In this document: positions 50,300 to 59,540 of the stretch, one piece after another
How positions within the stretch are numbered: the first letter of the stretch is position 1
How the letters are laid out: each line of letters opens with the position of its first letter
NCBI RefSeq assembly: GCF_000384295.1
Contig: NZ_KB913037.1
Location: 5,700,822-5,764,821 of the forward strand
Direction: 5' to 3'
Length of the DNA: 64,000 nt
Source of the DNA: Amycolatopsis balhimycina FH 1894
Lineage (GTDB): Bacteria > Actinomycetota > Actinomycetes > Mycobacteriales > Pseudonocardiaceae
Position numbers and translations under genes: made by a program
Notes under the pieces: generated by a model
What the model saw: only the letters and a program-made list of their open reading frames with translations
The model's database searches: none
Told to the model about the DNA's origin: nothing

Positions 50300-51367
50300 T
50301 CAGCCGATCACGATCGGCGGCAGCCCGGGCAGCAACGGCGGGAGCGAAATCAGCGGCGGTGGCGACGTGGTCGTGGGCGGCGCCGGCGGTGGGGTCGTCG
50401 TCGAGCCGCCGTACACCGGCGGCGGCGTCACCCCGCCGGTCGGCGCCGGGATGCCCGGGGTCGCGGCCGCGTCCGACGGGGGCAGCTGCGTGCCGGTCGG
50501 CGCGGGCGCCGTGCTCGCGCCGGAGGGCGACGAGGCCGGCTCGGACGACGGCTTGGTGCCGGTCGCCGGGGCGGGGCGGACCGTGCACTCGCCGGTCGCC
50601 GGGAGCAGGCCCAGCTCGTCGGACTTGCCCGTGGTGATCTGGTAGCAGTTCATCCGCGCCACCAGCCCGCTCGTGCGCGCCTGGACCTTGCCGAGCAGGT
50701 CCCGGACGTCGTCGAACACCGGCGCCGCGTCGGCTGGGAGCGGGAGCGAGCCCAGCCGCGCCTCCTGGTTGCGCGCCCACAGCCGGACGTCGGCCAGCGC
50801 CTGCGCGCCACCGCCGTCACTGGTCGCCACGGTGGACATCTGGGCGACACCGGCCCGCAGGTCGGTGGCGAAGTCGTCGTACGCGGTCCGGTAGCCGTTC
50901 CCGCTCGCGCCTTCCTCGGCCAGCTCGCGCAGCTCGGTGATCCGGTTGGTGGCGAACTCGAGGTGCTTCTTCGCCTTCGCCTGGTCACCGAACGTCAGGC
51001 CCAGCGCCGTCGACTCCCCGGCGCGCTTCACGCCGTACAGCGGGTCGCCCGGCAGCGCGTTGCGGGACAGCACCAGCGACAGGCCGGAGAGGACCAGGAA
51101 GAGGAAGAGCGCGGCGGCCACCAGGTCGGCGGTCCGCGGCCGCCACCTCCGACGTGGGGTGGTGGCCGCCGCCGTCTCCAGGCGGCCCGCGATCTCCGCG
51201 CGGATCCGCTGCCGGGTCTCCAGGTCCGGGGCGCCGGCCGTGCCGAGCTCGCGCAGGGCGCCGACGAGGGCCAGTTCGTCGGCGAACTCGCCGTCCCGGG
51301 GTACCGGGGACGGCTCACAGGCACGTGCGAACCGCTCGATCTCGGCTCGCTCACGCGCAAACCTCAC
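50300..51367 (-). CDS. DUF5667 membrane protein, probable anti-sigma partner (RsbN-like)
   Basis: A 355-residue protein. The N-terminal about 75 residues (ERAEIERFARACE, GEFADELALVGALRELG) form a cytoplasmic domain, a membrane helix follows at about 82-100 (LVAAALFLFLVLSGLSLVL), then DPLYGVKRAGESTALGLTFG, the DUF5667 signature, and an outer helical domain with a Pro/Thr-rich tail ending LPGLPPIVIG. It lies 112 bp downstream of a bldN-like sigma gene in the same direction, the arrangement of bldN-rsbN in Streptomyces, so it may be that sigma factor's anchored inhibitor. Confidence 0.75.
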   Translation of the reverse strand: MRFARERAEIERFARACEPSPVPRDGEFADELALVGALRELGTAGAPDLETRQRIRAEIAGRLETAAATTPRRRWRPRTADLVAAALFLFLVLSGLSLVLSRNALPGDPLYGVKRAGESTALGLTFGDQAKAKKHLEFATNRITELRELAEEGASGNGYRTAYDDFATDLRAGVAQMSTVATSDGGGAQALADVRLWARNQEARLGSLPLPADAAPVFDDVRDLLGKVQARTSGLVARMNCYQITTGKSDELGLLPATGECTVRPAPATGTKPSSEPASSPSGASTAPAPTGTQLPPSDAAATPGIPAPTGGVTPPPVYGGSTTTPPPAPPTTTSPPPLISLPPLLPGLPPIVIG

Positions 51368-51479
51368 TGCGCTGCTCCATCTCGGCCTTGGCCGGTACTG
51401 ACACCGGTCTGCGTGGAGTAACGATCCGGACGCCGCGGGGGTTACCGGTTTCGGGCGATGAGCGGAAAAGTTCGCGGGT

Positions 51480-52172
51480 TCAGCGCAATCCCGTGGGCAG
51501 AAGTTGTGCCAAACGGCGTACGGCGCGATGCTGCAGCGCCTTCACCGCGCCCTCGTTGCGGTTCATGATCTCGGCCGTCTCCGCCACCGACAGTCCCTGC
51601 AGGAACCGCAGGACAATGCATTCCCGCTGGTCGTCGCCCAGTTCCGCGACGCAGCGCAGCAGTTCCGCGCGGGTGGCACGGCTGATCGCCTCCTGTTCGG
51701 GGCCCACCTGGGCGGTCGCGCCGACGCTGAACGGCGCGGAACGCGGCTCGGTCACCTCGTCGGTGACGACTTCGAGCTTGAACCGGCTCGACTTCACGTG
51801 GTCGAGCACGAGGTTGCGGGCGATGGTGACGAACCACGCGCCGACGTCACGTCCCTGGTAGCTCACCGACGAGATCCGGCGCAGCGCGCGCAGGAACGTC
51901 TCGCTCGTGACGTCCTCGGCGAGATCGCGGTCGCCGAGCCGGAACAGCACGTAGCGGTAGACGACGTCGACATAGCGGTCGTAGAGCCGGCCGAAGGCGG
52001 ACGAATCGCCGTCCTGCGCGGCGCGCACCAGCTCCCAGGCCTCGGCCTTCGCCACCTCGGCGCGCTCGTCGTCGGACGCCTGCCTGCTCATCGGCACGGT
52101 CGACGAGCGCCCGAAGACGCGCTCGGCGAACATGGCGACGGGCCCGCGGCTCACGGCGGTCGGCAGGGTCAT
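51480..52172 (-). CDS. ECF sigma factor, BldN-like
   Basis: A 230-residue group IV sigma factor. Region 2 is AFGRLYDRYVDVVYRYVLFRLGDRDLAED with TSETFLRALRRISSV and QGRDVGAWFVTIARNLVLDH; region 4 is LLRCVAELGDDQRECIVLRFLQGLSVAETAEIMNRNEGAVKALQHRAVRRLA (key: FLQGLSVAETAEIM, NEGAVKALQHRAVRRL). The wording KSSRF and QGRD matches S. coelicolor BldN from memory. About 45 residues precede region 2, much shorter than the Streptomyces pro-sequence. ATG 52172 overlaps a 40-codon ORF by ATGA. Confidence 0.9.
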   Translation of the reverse strand: MTLPTAVSRGPVAMFAERVFGRSSTVPMSRQASDDERAEVAKAEAWELVRAAQDGDSSAFGRLYDRYVDVVYRYVLFRLGDRDLAEDVTSETFLRALRRISSVSYQGRDVGAWFVTIARNLVLDHVKSSRFKLEVVTDEVTEPRSAPFSVGATAQVGPEQEAISRATRAELLRCVAELGDDQRECIVLRFLQGLSVAETAEIMNRNEGAVKALQHRAVRRLAQLLPTGLR

Positions 52173-52291
52173 CGGGCGGCACCTCCGGCGGCGGCTTCGG
52201 CCCAGTGGGCCACGGTACCCCCGGAACCCGGAGGAGCAGGGGCTTGCCGGCTCGCGTGCCCCACGACCTCGTGGGCAGGCAAGTTCGTCAC
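52169..52291 (-). CDS. small ORF (40 residues) coupled to the sigma factor gene
   Basis: GTG 52291, preceded by AGGGAG five bases upstream, opens 40 codons (MTNLPAHEVVGHASRQ, then Ala/Pro/Gly-rich, ending EAAAGGAAR) that stop at TGA 52169 overlapping the sigma gene's ATG as ATGA. A good ribosome binding site and exact coupling suggest a leader peptide or small protein that sets sigma-factor translation. I recognise no family. The sigma gene has no obvious binding site of its own at 52172, which supports coupling. Confidence 0.5.
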   Translation of the reverse strand: MTNLPAHEVVGHASRQAPAPPGSGGTVAHWAEAAAGGAAR

Positions 52292-52485
52292 GGCGACTCC
52301 CTCTCTCCGGACGCGGCGGTGATCAACACCCGCCCGCGACGCAGTGCAGCATACGTGTAGTTACCGCTAAGTAGGTAGTGGTTCCGGGGTTGCGCAGACG
52401 CGACGCTCGCGGTCAGCACCCATGACGTCGCTTCAGATGACAGACTTGCAACGGTTCGCATCGGACGAGGAGAGGCGGGTCGCGG

Positions 52486-53997
52486 GTGAGTGCGCCAGAG
52501 GGGACGCAGCCGGGGGTCGGCGAGCTGCTCACGCGGGCCGCGGCGGCGTGGCCGGAGCACCCGGCGGTGTGCGAGACCGGCACCGGGCGCGGCCTGACCT
52601 ACCGCCAGGCCGAGGCCGCCGCCCAGGCCCAGGCCAGGAGACTCGCGGACGCCGGCGTCGAGCCCGGCGACCGGGTGGCGCTGCGGCTGCCGACGTCGGT
52701 GGACTTCGTGGTCGCCTTCTTCGGCGCGCTGCGCGCCGGGGCGATCGTCGTGCCGCTGTCGCCTCAGGTGCCGGGCCCGGAGCTCGGGAAGCTGCTCGCG
52801 CACAGCGGGGCCAAGGTCGTCGTCCAGCGGGACGCCGAGGAGGAGCTGCCGGACGGCGTGAGCGGTCTCACGCCGGCCTCCGACTCTGACGACGGCGCCG
52901 ACTTCGCCGACGCCGGCCGGGCCGGCGAGGACATCGCGGTCGTTTCGTACACCTCGGGCACCACCGGGCCGCCGCGCGGCGTGATGCTGTCCCACCGCGC
53001 GCTGCTGGCCAACCTGGCGCAGATCAGCGGCGTCGAGGGCGTCCTGGAGCAGGACGACCGCGTGCTGATCACCATCCCGCTCTTCCACGTCTACGGCCTC
53101 GGCCCCGGGCTGCTGCAGGCGACCGCCGTCGGCGCGACCACGGTCCTGTCCGAGCGCTTCGAAGCCCAGCGCACGCTCGACGACTGCGCCGAACAGCGCG
53201 TCACGTCGATCACCGGCGTCCCGACGATGTACGCCGAGTTCGCCGCGCTCGGCCCCGACGAACTGCGCCGCGGCCTGGCCACCGTGCGGCGGATGACGTC
53301 CGGTGCCGCGCCGCTGCACCCGAAGACGCTGACCGCGATCCGCGAGGCCACCGGCCTCGACGTCTACGAGGGCTACGGCCTCACCGAGTGCGCGCCGGTG
53401 GTGACGTCGACGCTGGTCACCGGCTACCCGAAGCCCGGTTCGGTCGGCCGCCCGCTGCCCGGGATCGAGCTACGGCTGGTGGACAGCGACGGCACCGACC
53501 AGACCGTGCCGCTCGACCCCGACGACGTCGACGACGTCTTCGAGGCCGAAGGCGAGACCGGGCTGGTGTCGATCCGCGGCGCGAACCTCTTCTCCGGTTA
53601 TTGGCCCGACGGCGACCACGGTCCCGACGCCGAGGGCTGGTTCCGCACCGGTGACGTCGGCTACCTCGACACCGACGGTGACCTGCACCTGGTCGACCGG
53701 GCCAACGACCTGGTCATCGTCAACGGCTTCAACGTCTTCCCGCGCGAGGTGGAGGCAGTGATCACTGAGCTGCCCGAGGTGGCCGAAGCCGCCGTCGTCG
53801 GCGTGGTCGACGAGCGCAGCGGCGAAGCGGTGAAGGCGTTCGTCGTGCCGGCGACCGGGGCCGCGTTGTCCGAGCAGCAGGTCGTCGACCACTGCGCCGC
53901 GCACCTGGCCGGGTACAAGGTGCCGCACGCGGTCGAGTTCGCCGAGTCGCTGCCGCACTCGGCGACCGGGAAGCTGCGCCGGACGCGGTTGCGGTAG
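52486..53997 (+). CDS. acyl-CoA synthetase / AMP-dependent ligase
   Basis: A 503-residue ANL-superfamily ligase. P-loop VVSYTSGTTGPPRGVMLSH, acyl site GVPTMYAEFAAL, adenine motif YEGYGLTECAPVV, the hinge WFRTGDVGYLDTDG and DLVIVNGFNVFPREVEAVI, and the C-terminal catalytic lysine in SATGKLRRTRL. It activates a carboxylate as acyl-AMP and transfers it to CoA; LFHVYGL suggests a fatty or aromatic acid. The start at 52486 follows GGAGAGGCGG. The 190-bp space upstream is shared with the small ORF and sigma gene reading the other way. Confidence 0.88.
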   Translation: MSAPEGTQPGVGELLTRAAAAWPEHPAVCETGTGRGLTYRQAEAAAQAQARRLADAGVEPGDRVALRLPTSVDFVVAFFGALRAGAIVVPLSPQVPGPELGKLLAHSGAKVVVQRDAEEELPDGVSGLTPASDSDDGADFADAGRAGEDIAVVSYTSGTTGPPRGVMLSHRALLANLAQISGVEGVLEQDDRVLITIPLFHVYGLGPGLLQATAVGATTVLSERFEAQRTLDDCAEQRVTSITGVPTMYAEFAALGPDELRRGLATVRRMTSGAAPLHPKTLTAIREATGLDVYEGYGLTECAPVVTSTLVTGYPKPGSVGRPLPGIELRLVDSDGTDQTVPLDPDDVDDVFEAEGETGLVSIRGANLFSGYWPDGDHGPDAEGWFRTGDVGYLDTDGDLHLVDRANDLVIVNGFNVFPREVEAVITELPEVAEAAVVGVVDERSGEAVKAFVVPATGAALSEQQVVDHCAAHLAGYKVPHAVEFAESLPHSATGKLRRTRLR

Positions 53998-54016
53998 ATG
54001 CGGTAGTAAGGACGGC

Positions 54017-54253
54017 ATGGCGCACGAAGTGACGGTGATGGGCCGGGACGGCTGCCACCTCTGCGAGGTCGCGGAGGCCGAGGTCGAGCGGATCTGCGGC
54101 GAACTCGGTGTCCCCTGGAAGGCCGAGGACGTCGACACGGACCCGGAGTGGCGCGCCGAGTACGGCGACCGCGTCCCGGTGATCCTGGTCGACGGCGCCG
54201 AGCACGGCTACTGGCGCGTCGAAGAGGACCGGCTGCGGCGCGCGCTCGCCTGA
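54017..54253 (+). CDS. glutaredoxin-like protein (Rv0508-like)
   Basis: A 78-residue thioredoxin-fold protein with the redox motif CHLC at residues 13-16 (MGRDGCHLCEVAEAEVERI), the cis-proline in DRVPVILVDG and a closing EEDRLRRAL helix. Of the DUF836 glutaredoxin type, it probably reduces disulfides using mycothiol or thioredoxin reductase. Begins 19 bp after the ligase stop. A palindromic element follows 17 bp after its stop. Confidence 0.85.
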   Translation: MAHEVTVMGRDGCHLCEVAEAEVERICGELGVPWKAEDVDTDPEWRAEYGDRVPVILVDGAEHGYWRVEEDRLRRALA

Positions 54254-54270
54254 GTTGGTGCGCCGCCGAT

Positions 54271-54323
54271 GCCGTGAACGACCCTTTCCTGACGTCCGAT
54301 GACAGGAAAGGGTCGTTCATGAC
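54271..54323. repeat. 53-bp palindromic element, copy F
   Basis: 17-bp arms (54275-54291, 54303-54319) around an 11-base loop. Read on the minus strand it matches the element at 28168 at 44 of 53 positions and has almost the same loop; most differences sit in the stem and are compensated on the other arm. It starts 17 bp after the glutaredoxin-like gene. Confidence 0.8.
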
Positions 54324-54410
54324 GTTCGTGCCCCGCGCTCGCCGGAGCCGTAACCGGCTCGTAAGCCACTTCGGGCCGCCCGGACGGGCTCGCGCTCCGA
54401 AGATGGAGAC

Positions 54411-55970
54411 GTGAGCACTTTGCAGGACGCGCCGCCCGAGGCGCCGAAACGGCTTTCGCTTCCGGTCTCGACGCTGATCGGGCTGCTGGCGCTGGCCGCC
54501 GCCCTCGGCGTCGGGCACCTGGTCGCCGGTTTCGTCGGCTACACGGCGTCTCCGTTCATCGCGGTGGCCAACTACGTCATCGACCACAGCCCGACCGGCA
54601 TCGTGAAGTGGGCCGAGCGGACGCTGGGCACCTGGGACAAGCCGGTGCTGAAGCTCGGGCTGGCCGTGGTGCTGGTCCTCTTCGCGCTGGTGGCCGGGCA
54701 GCTGTCGCGCCGGACGCCCCGGGCCGGGCAGGTGCTGGTCTTCCTGCTCGGCGCCGCCGGGGTCGCCGCCGTGTTCGTGCGCACCGACCTCGGGCAGGTC
54801 GCCCTGCTCGCGCCGGTCGCCGCCCTGGTCGCCGGGCTCGTCGTGTTCACCTTCCTGCACCGGATCGCGCTGCCCGCCGAAGCCGTCCCCGGCGACCAGG
54901 GCTTCGACCGGCGGAAGTTCCTGCGCGCCGGCGTCGGGGTCGCCGCGGGTTCGGGAGTCGCGGCCGTGGTCGGCCAGGTGGCCGGGACCAGCGCGAACGC
55001 CGAGGACTCCCGGGCCGCCGTCGGGCCGCTCGTTCCCGCGCGCACCGCGCCGCCGCTGCCCGCGGACGCCGACTTCGCGAAGCTCGGCTCGCCCGCGTTC
55101 ATCACGCCGAACCCGGACTTCTACCGCATCGACACCGCGCTGGTCGTGCCGCAGATCCGCGCCGAGGACTGGCGCCTGAAGATCCACGGCATGGTCGACC
55201 GCGAGGTGACGTTCTCCTACGCCGACATCCGCACCCGGCCGCTGGTCGAACGCCGGGTGACGCTGACCTGCGTCTCCAACGAGGTCGGCGGCCCGCTGAT
55301 CTCGAACGCGACGTTCATCGGCGTCGACCTCGTCGACCTCCTCGACCAGGCCGGTGTGCAGGCCGGCGCCGAGCAGATGTTCGCCACCAGCACCGACGGC
55401 TGGACGTGCGGCACCCCGGCGAACGTCGCGCTCGACCCGGCCCGCGGCGCGATGCTGGCGATCGGGATGAACGGCGAGCCGCTGCCGGTCGAGCACGGCT
55501 TCCCGGCGCGGATCGTCATCCCCGGCCTGTACGGCTACGTGTCGGCCACCAAATGGGTCGAATCGCTCGAATTCACCAAGTGGGACGCGCGGCAGGCGTA
55601 CTGGCTCAGCCGCGGCTGGGCCGAGCAGGCGCCGATCAAGACCGAGTCGCGGATCGACACGCCGAAGGGGTTCGCCGGCGTCACCGCGGGCAAGGTCCGG
55701 CTGGCCGGCACCGCCTGGGCCCAGCACACCGGCATCGCGAAGGTCGAGGTCCGGCTCGACAAGGGGGAGTGGCGGGAAGCGACGCTCTCGGCCGAGGTGA
55801 GCAAGGACACCTGGCGGATGTGGTGGATCGAGCTCGACGTGCCGAAGGGGACGCACCAGGCGTTCGTCCGGGCCACCGACCACGACGGCTACACCCAGAC
55901 CGAAAACCGCGCGGATCCCGTGCCGGACGGCGCCACCGGCTGGCACTCGGTCACCCTCGACGCCCGCTGA
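54411..55970 (+). CDS. membrane-bound molybdopterin-dependent (sulfite-oxidase-type) oxidoreductase
   Basis: A 519-residue protein. Four hydrophobic segments (about 18-42, 78-98, 103-118, 125-148) precede a twin-arginine-like DRRKFLRAGVGVAAG, then an oxidoreductase molybdopterin domain in which the molybdenum ligand is Cys287 (RRVTLTCVSNEVGG). Other marks are GVDLVDLLDQAG, LPVEHGFPARIVIPGLYGYVSATKWV and the C-terminal dimerisation domain (GTAWAQHTGIAKVEVRLD). It should oxidise or reduce a small oxyanion outside the membrane; substrate unknown. GTG start. Confidence 0.88.
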   Translation: MSTLQDAPPEAPKRLSLPVSTLIGLLALAAALGVGHLVAGFVGYTASPFIAVANYVIDHSPTGIVKWAERTLGTWDKPVLKLGLAVVLVLFALVAGQLSRRTPRAGQVLVFLLGAAGVAAVFVRTDLGQVALLAPVAALVAGLVVFTFLHRIALPAEAVPGDQGFDRRKFLRAGVGVAAGSGVAAVVGQVAGTSANAEDSRAAVGPLVPARTAPPLPADADFAKLGSPAFITPNPDFYRIDTALVVPQIRAEDWRLKIHGMVDREVTFSYADIRTRPLVERRVTLTCVSNEVGGPLISNATFIGVDLVDLLDQAGVQAGAEQMFATSTDGWTCGTPANVALDPARGAMLAIGMNGEPLPVEHGFPARIVIPGLYGYVSATKWVESLEFTKWDARQAYWLSRGWAEQAPIKTESRIDTPKGFAGVTAGKVRLAGTAWAQHTGIAKVEVRLDKGEWREATLSAEVSKDTWRMWWIELDVPKGTHQAFVRATDHDGYTQTENRADPVPDGATGWHSVTLDAR

Positions 55971-56009
55971 CGCGCGCCGGTGCCGTTCGCCGCGCCCGGT
56001 GGCCCGCTC

Positions 56010-56032
56010 GTCGCGCCGCCGGGCGGCGCGAC
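56010..56032 (+). terminator. terminator after the molybdoenzyme gene
   Basis: Perfect 9-bp arms (56010-56018, 56024-56032), 5-base loop, 40 bp after the stop. Confidence 0.55.
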
Positions 56033-56135
56033 CGGCCGGCCCGGGGCAAGTCCGACCCGGAAGTGCCTGGCGGACAAGGATTCTGACGGGGCGTCATGAT
56101 CGAGTGGCCGCCGGAAACGCCTCCGACCAGTGACT

Positions 56136-56153
56136 TTGTGCGCGCGTTCACAA
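56136..56153. promoter_or_regulatory. Rex operator upstream of rex-hemACD
   Basis: TTGTGCGCGCGTTCACAA matches the Rex consensus TTGTGAAnnnnTTCACAA at all but two positions. It lies 131 bp before the rex start, so Rex should repress its own operon until NADH rises. Confidence 0.85.
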
Positions 56154-56283
56154 GTGGTCTACCGTAGGGCCATCGCCTCCGGGGCGGCCGGTATCGAACC
56201 CGACTCCGGGTCCTGGGTCAAGACACAGTTCCGAACGGCCGTGGCGATGGCCGCCAGACGCACAGCGGGCAGGAGACAACGGC

Positions 56284-57201
56284 GTGGTGACACAGCGGGG
56301 GAGGCGCGACGGAGCGGACTCCGCCGGCCGGCCGCCACGACGGTCCCGCCGCCAGGGCACCCCGGACGCCGACAACGCGCCGACCGCGGAAATGCCCGCC
56401 GTGCCCGCCGAAACCAACGGCGACGCCCCCGAGGCCGTCCGGGCGAAGTCGATCCCCGAGGCGGCGGTCGCCCGGCTCGCCGTCTATCTCCGCGTGTTGT
56501 CCGGAATGTCCGAACAGGGCGCGACGACCGTTTCGAGCGAAGAGCTGTCGCAGGCCGCCGGCGTCAATTCCGCGAAACTGCGCAAGGACCTCTCCTACCT
56601 CGGCTCCTACGGCACCCGCGGCGTCGGCTACGAGGTCGGCGTCCTGGTCAGCCAGATCGAGCGCATCCTCGGCCTGACCCGCCAGCACAAGGTGGCCGTG
56701 GTCGGGATCGGCAACCTGGGCCACGCGCTGGCCAACTACGGCGGCTTCCCGGGGCGCGGCTTCCCGGTCGAAGCGCTGTTCGACCTGGACCCGGACCTGA
56801 TCGGCGTGCCGGTCGGCGGCCTCCTGGTGTCGCACATGGACGACATCCCGCGGGTCTGCTCCGAGCGCGGCATCTCCATCGGCGTGATCGCCACCCCGCC
56901 CACCGCGGCGCAGTCGGTGTGTGACCGCCTGGTCGCGGGTGGTGTCCAGTGCATCCTCAACTTCGCACCCGTCGTGCTGCAGGTTCCTGCTCACATCGAG
57001 GTCCGCAAAGTGGATTTGGCCGTGGAGCTGCAGATACTCTCGTTCCATGTGGCCCGCCGGGCGGACAGCGAAGCGCCGGCCGCCGGGAATCAGGGCAATT
57101 CCGGATTACCGGCCGGTGGCTCGCCCGCCCAGAATGGCAAGCGGGGCGGCCGGAACGGCACGGGTCCGGACGGCGGACGGGAAATGGTGGTGCGCTCATG
57201 A
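56284..57201 (+). CDS. rex: redox-sensing repressor Rex
   Basis: A 305-residue repressor that binds DNA when NADH is low. About 50 disordered residues precede the winged helix ([55 protein letters not shown] in pieces: [20 protein letters not shown] and [13 protein letters not shown]); the NADH fold is [19 protein letters not shown], and [14 protein letters not shown] the C-terminal signature. The tail after residue 260 is Gly/Asn-rich. GTG 56284 has AGGAGA upstream. Overlaps hemA by ATGA. Confidence 0.95.
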   Translation: MVTQRGRRDGADSAGRPPRRSRRQGTPDADNAPTAEMPAVPAETNGDAPEAVRAKSIPEAAVARLAVYLRVLSGMSEQGATTVSSEELSQAAGVNSAKLRKDLSYLGSYGTRGVGYEVGVLVSQIERILGLTRQHKVAVVGIGNLGHALANYGGFPGRGFPVEALFDLDPDLIGVPVGGLLVSHMDDIPRVCSERGISIGVIATPPTAAQSVCDRLVAGGVQCILNFAPVVLQVPAHIEVRKVDLAVELQILSFHVARRADSEAPAAGNQGNSGLPAGGSPAQNGKRGGRNGTGPDGGREMVVRS

Positions 57202-58505
57202 GCGTGTTGGCGGTCGGTCTTTCGCACAGAAGTGCGGAGCTGAGCACGCTCGAACGCGTCGCGGTGCCCACGCCCGAGATCGGCAAGGTGCTCGACGAGC
57301 TGCAGCAGGCCGAGCACATCAGTGAGGTCATGCTCGTCTCGACGTGTAACCGCATCGAGGTTTACGCGGTCGTCGAAACCTTCCACGGCGGCCTGGGCGA
57401 CGTCTCCGAAGTGCTGGCCCGCCAGGCCGGGATGGAACCGGCCGAGCTCTACGACAGCATGTACGTGCACTACGCCGGCGCCGCTGTCGAGCACCTCTTC
57501 TCGGTCACCTCGGGCCTGGACTCGATGGTCGTCGGCGAGACGCAGATCCTCGGCCAGATCCGGTCGGCCTACGCCACCGCGCGCGAGGCCGGCACCGTCG
57601 GCCGCACGCTGCACGAGCTGATCCAGACCACGCTGCGCGTCGGCAAGCGCGTCCACACCGAGACCGGCCTCGACGCCCTCGGCGCGTCGGTCGTGTCCGA
57701 AGCGCTCGCCGCGGCCGGGGACGTCACCGGCAAGCACGCCGTCATCGTCGGCGCCGGCTCGATGGGCGCGCTGAGCGCGTCGCAGCTGCGCAAGGCCGGC
57801 ATCGGCGAGATCACCGTGGCCAACCGCACCGACGCCCGCGCCCGGCGGCTCGCCGCGAACGTCACCGAGCAGGGCGTGCCGGCCCGCGCGATCCCGCTGT
57901 CGGGGGTCGTCGAGGCGGTCCGCGACGCCGACGTGGTGATCTGCTGCACCGGCGCGCAGGACGCCGTCTTCGGGCCCGGCCAGGTGCTGCCGCGCCGCGG
58001 CCGCGACCTGGTCGTCTGCGACCTCGGCCTGCCGCGCGACGTCGACCCGGCGGTCGGCGAGCTGGCCGGCGTCCGGGTGGTCGACCTGGCCACCGTCCAG
58101 CGCCGGATGCGGGAGGCGGGCACGCCGACCACCGAGCGCCAGACCGCCAAGGCCACCGGGATCGTCCTCGACGAGGTTCGCGACTACCTCGCCGGGCAGC
58201 GCAGCGCCGAGGTGACGCCGACCGTGACCGCGCTGCGCCGCCGCGCGGCCGAGGTCGTCGACGCCGAGCTGCTGCGGCTCGACAACCGCCTGCCCGAGCT
58301 GGACGCCGGGGTGCGCGAAGAGGTCGGCCGCACGGTCCGCCGGGTGGTCGACAAGCTGCTGCACGCGCCGACCGTGCGGGTCAAGCAGCTGGCCGCCGAG
58401 ACGGCCGAAACCGACTACGCGAACGCGTTGCGAGAGTTGTTCTGCCTCGACCCGCAGGCCCCCGCCGCGGTGGCGAGCCCCAAGCCCCCACCGGAGAAGA
58501 AGTAG
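57198..58505 (+). CDS. hemA: glutamyl-tRNA reductase
   Basis: A 435-residue enzyme, first step of C5 heme synthesis, reducing glutamyl-tRNA to glutamate-1-semialdehyde. [17 protein letters not shown] and the catalytic Cys50 in [12 protein letters not shown], substrate-recognition [23 protein letters not shown] fold [17 protein letters not shown], and a dimerisation helix bundle at the C-terminus. Translation is coupled to rex, tying heme supply to NADH/NAD status. The glutamate-semialdehyde aminomutase gene is not next to it here. Confidence 0.95.
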   Translation: MSVLAVGLSHRSAELSTLERVAVPTPEIGKVLDELQQAEHISEVMLVSTCNRIEVYAVVETFHGGLGDVSEVLARQAGMEPAELYDSMYVHYAGAAVEHLFSVTSGLDSMVVGETQILGQIRSAYATAREAGTVGRTLHELIQTTLRVGKRVHTETGLDALGASVVSEALAAAGDVTGKHAVIVGAGSMGALSASQLRKAGIGEITVANRTDARARRLAANVTEQGVPARAIPLSGVVEAVRDADVVICCTGAQDAVFGPGQVLPRRGRDLVVCDLGLPRDVDPAVGELAGVRVVDLATVQRRMREAGTPTTERQTAKATGIVLDEVRDYLAGQRSAEVTPTVTALRRRAAEVVDAELLRLDNRLPELDAGVREEVGRTVRRVVDKLLHAPTVRVKQLAAETAETDYANALRELFCLDPQAPAAVASPKPPPEKK

Positions 58506-58507
58506 TA

Positions 58508-59455
58508 GTGACCAGAGTCATTCGCATGGGAACGCGGGGATCGAAGCTCGCGCTGACCCAGACCGGGACCGTCGCCGACGCCCTGCGCGCCACCGGCGTC
58601 GAGGTCGAGATCGTCACGGTGACCACGCCCGGCGACAAGTCGCTGGCGCCGATCGCCACGATCGGCGTCGGCGTGTTCACCTCCGCGCTGCGGGAAGCCT
58701 TGCTGCGCAACGAGGTCGACGTCATCGTCCACTCGTACAAGGACCTGCCGACCGCGCCGGAGCCGGGCATCACGCTGGCCGCGGTGCCGCCGCGCGAGGA
58801 CCCGCGGGACGCGCTGATCGCGCGCGACGGGCTCACCTTGGGCGAGCTCCCGCCGGGTTCGACGGTGGGCACGGGGGCGGCGCGGCGCACCGCGCAGCTG
58901 CACGCGCTGGGTCTCGGTTTGGAAATCGTGCCGATTCGCGGCAATATCGACACCCGCATGCGCAAGGTCACCGACGGCGAGCTGGATGCCGTGGTGCTGG
59001 CGCGTGCCGGACTGGCCAGGGTCGGACTGGTCGGGGTGATCACCGAGACCCTCGACCCGATCCAGATGCTGCCGGCGCCCGCACAGGGCGCGCTGGCGGT
59101 GGAGTGCCGGACCGCCGACGTGGACCTCGAGCACCTGCTCGCATCCACATTGGACGACGAGGGCACGCGGGCCGCGGTGACGGCCGAGCGGGCCATGCTG
59201 GCCGCGCTCGAGGCGGGGTGCAGCGCGCCGGTGGGCGCGCTCGCCGAGATCGTCGAAGATCTCGACGCCGAGGGCAAGGTCGTGGAACGGATTTCGCTGC
59301 GCGGCACCGCCGCGGTCGACGGCGAGAACGGCGCGGTGGACATGGTCCGGGCCATCGCGCTGGCCGACAAGGACCAGGCCGCCCAGCTGGGCAAGGACCT
59401 GGCCGCCGAGCTGCTGGACCTCGGAGCCGGAGCCTTCTCCGGCCCGGCTCAGTAG
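58508..59455 (+). CDS. hemC: porphobilinogen deaminase
   Basis: A 315-residue enzyme that joins four porphobilinogens into hydroxymethylbilane. [13 protein letters not shown] opens it, [10 protein letters not shown] and [11 protein letters not shown] hold the active-site residues, [12 protein letters not shown] the arginines, and Cys238 in [12 protein letters not shown] carries the dipyrromethane cofactor. GTG 58508 two bases after the hemA stop; GGAGAAG is its binding site. Confidence 0.95.
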   Translation: MTRVIRMGTRGSKLALTQTGTVADALRATGVEVEIVTVTTPGDKSLAPIATIGVGVFTSALREALLRNEVDVIVHSYKDLPTAPEPGITLAAVPPREDPRDALIARDGLTLGELPPGSTVGTGAARRTAQLHALGLGLEIVPIRGNIDTRMRKVTDGELDAVVLARAGLARVGLVGVITETLDPIQMLPAPAQGALAVECRTADVDLEHLLASTLDDEGTRAAVTAERAMLAALEAGCSAPVGALAEIVEDLDAEGKVVERISLRGTAAVDGENGAVDMVRAIALADKDQAAQLGKDLAAELLDLGAGAFSGPAQ

Positions 59456-59493
59456 CGCTCTCGCGAGCGCTTCGAAGAACGTAGGAGACCCCT

Positions 59494-59519
59494 GCGTCCG
59501 TGCGACCGCGCACGGACGC
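59494..59519 (+). terminator. hairpin in the hemC-hemD gap
   Basis: Perfect 11-bp arms (59494-59504, 59509-59519) with a 4-base ACCG loop, 39 bp after hemC and 21 bp before hemD, just ahead of its AAGAGGAG binding site. It could be a partial terminator, an RNA-processing site or a translation-control hairpin. Confidence 0.55.
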
Positions 59520-59540
59520 CGCAAGAGGAGAAACGCACAG

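Larger units (their letters stand above)
55971..56283. other. 313-bp region upstream of rex with a terminator and the Rex operator
   Basis: No coding frame is convincing. It holds a hairpin after the oxidoreductase gene (56010-56032) and an operator (56136-56153) that marks the rex-hem promoter region. Confidence 0.7.
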
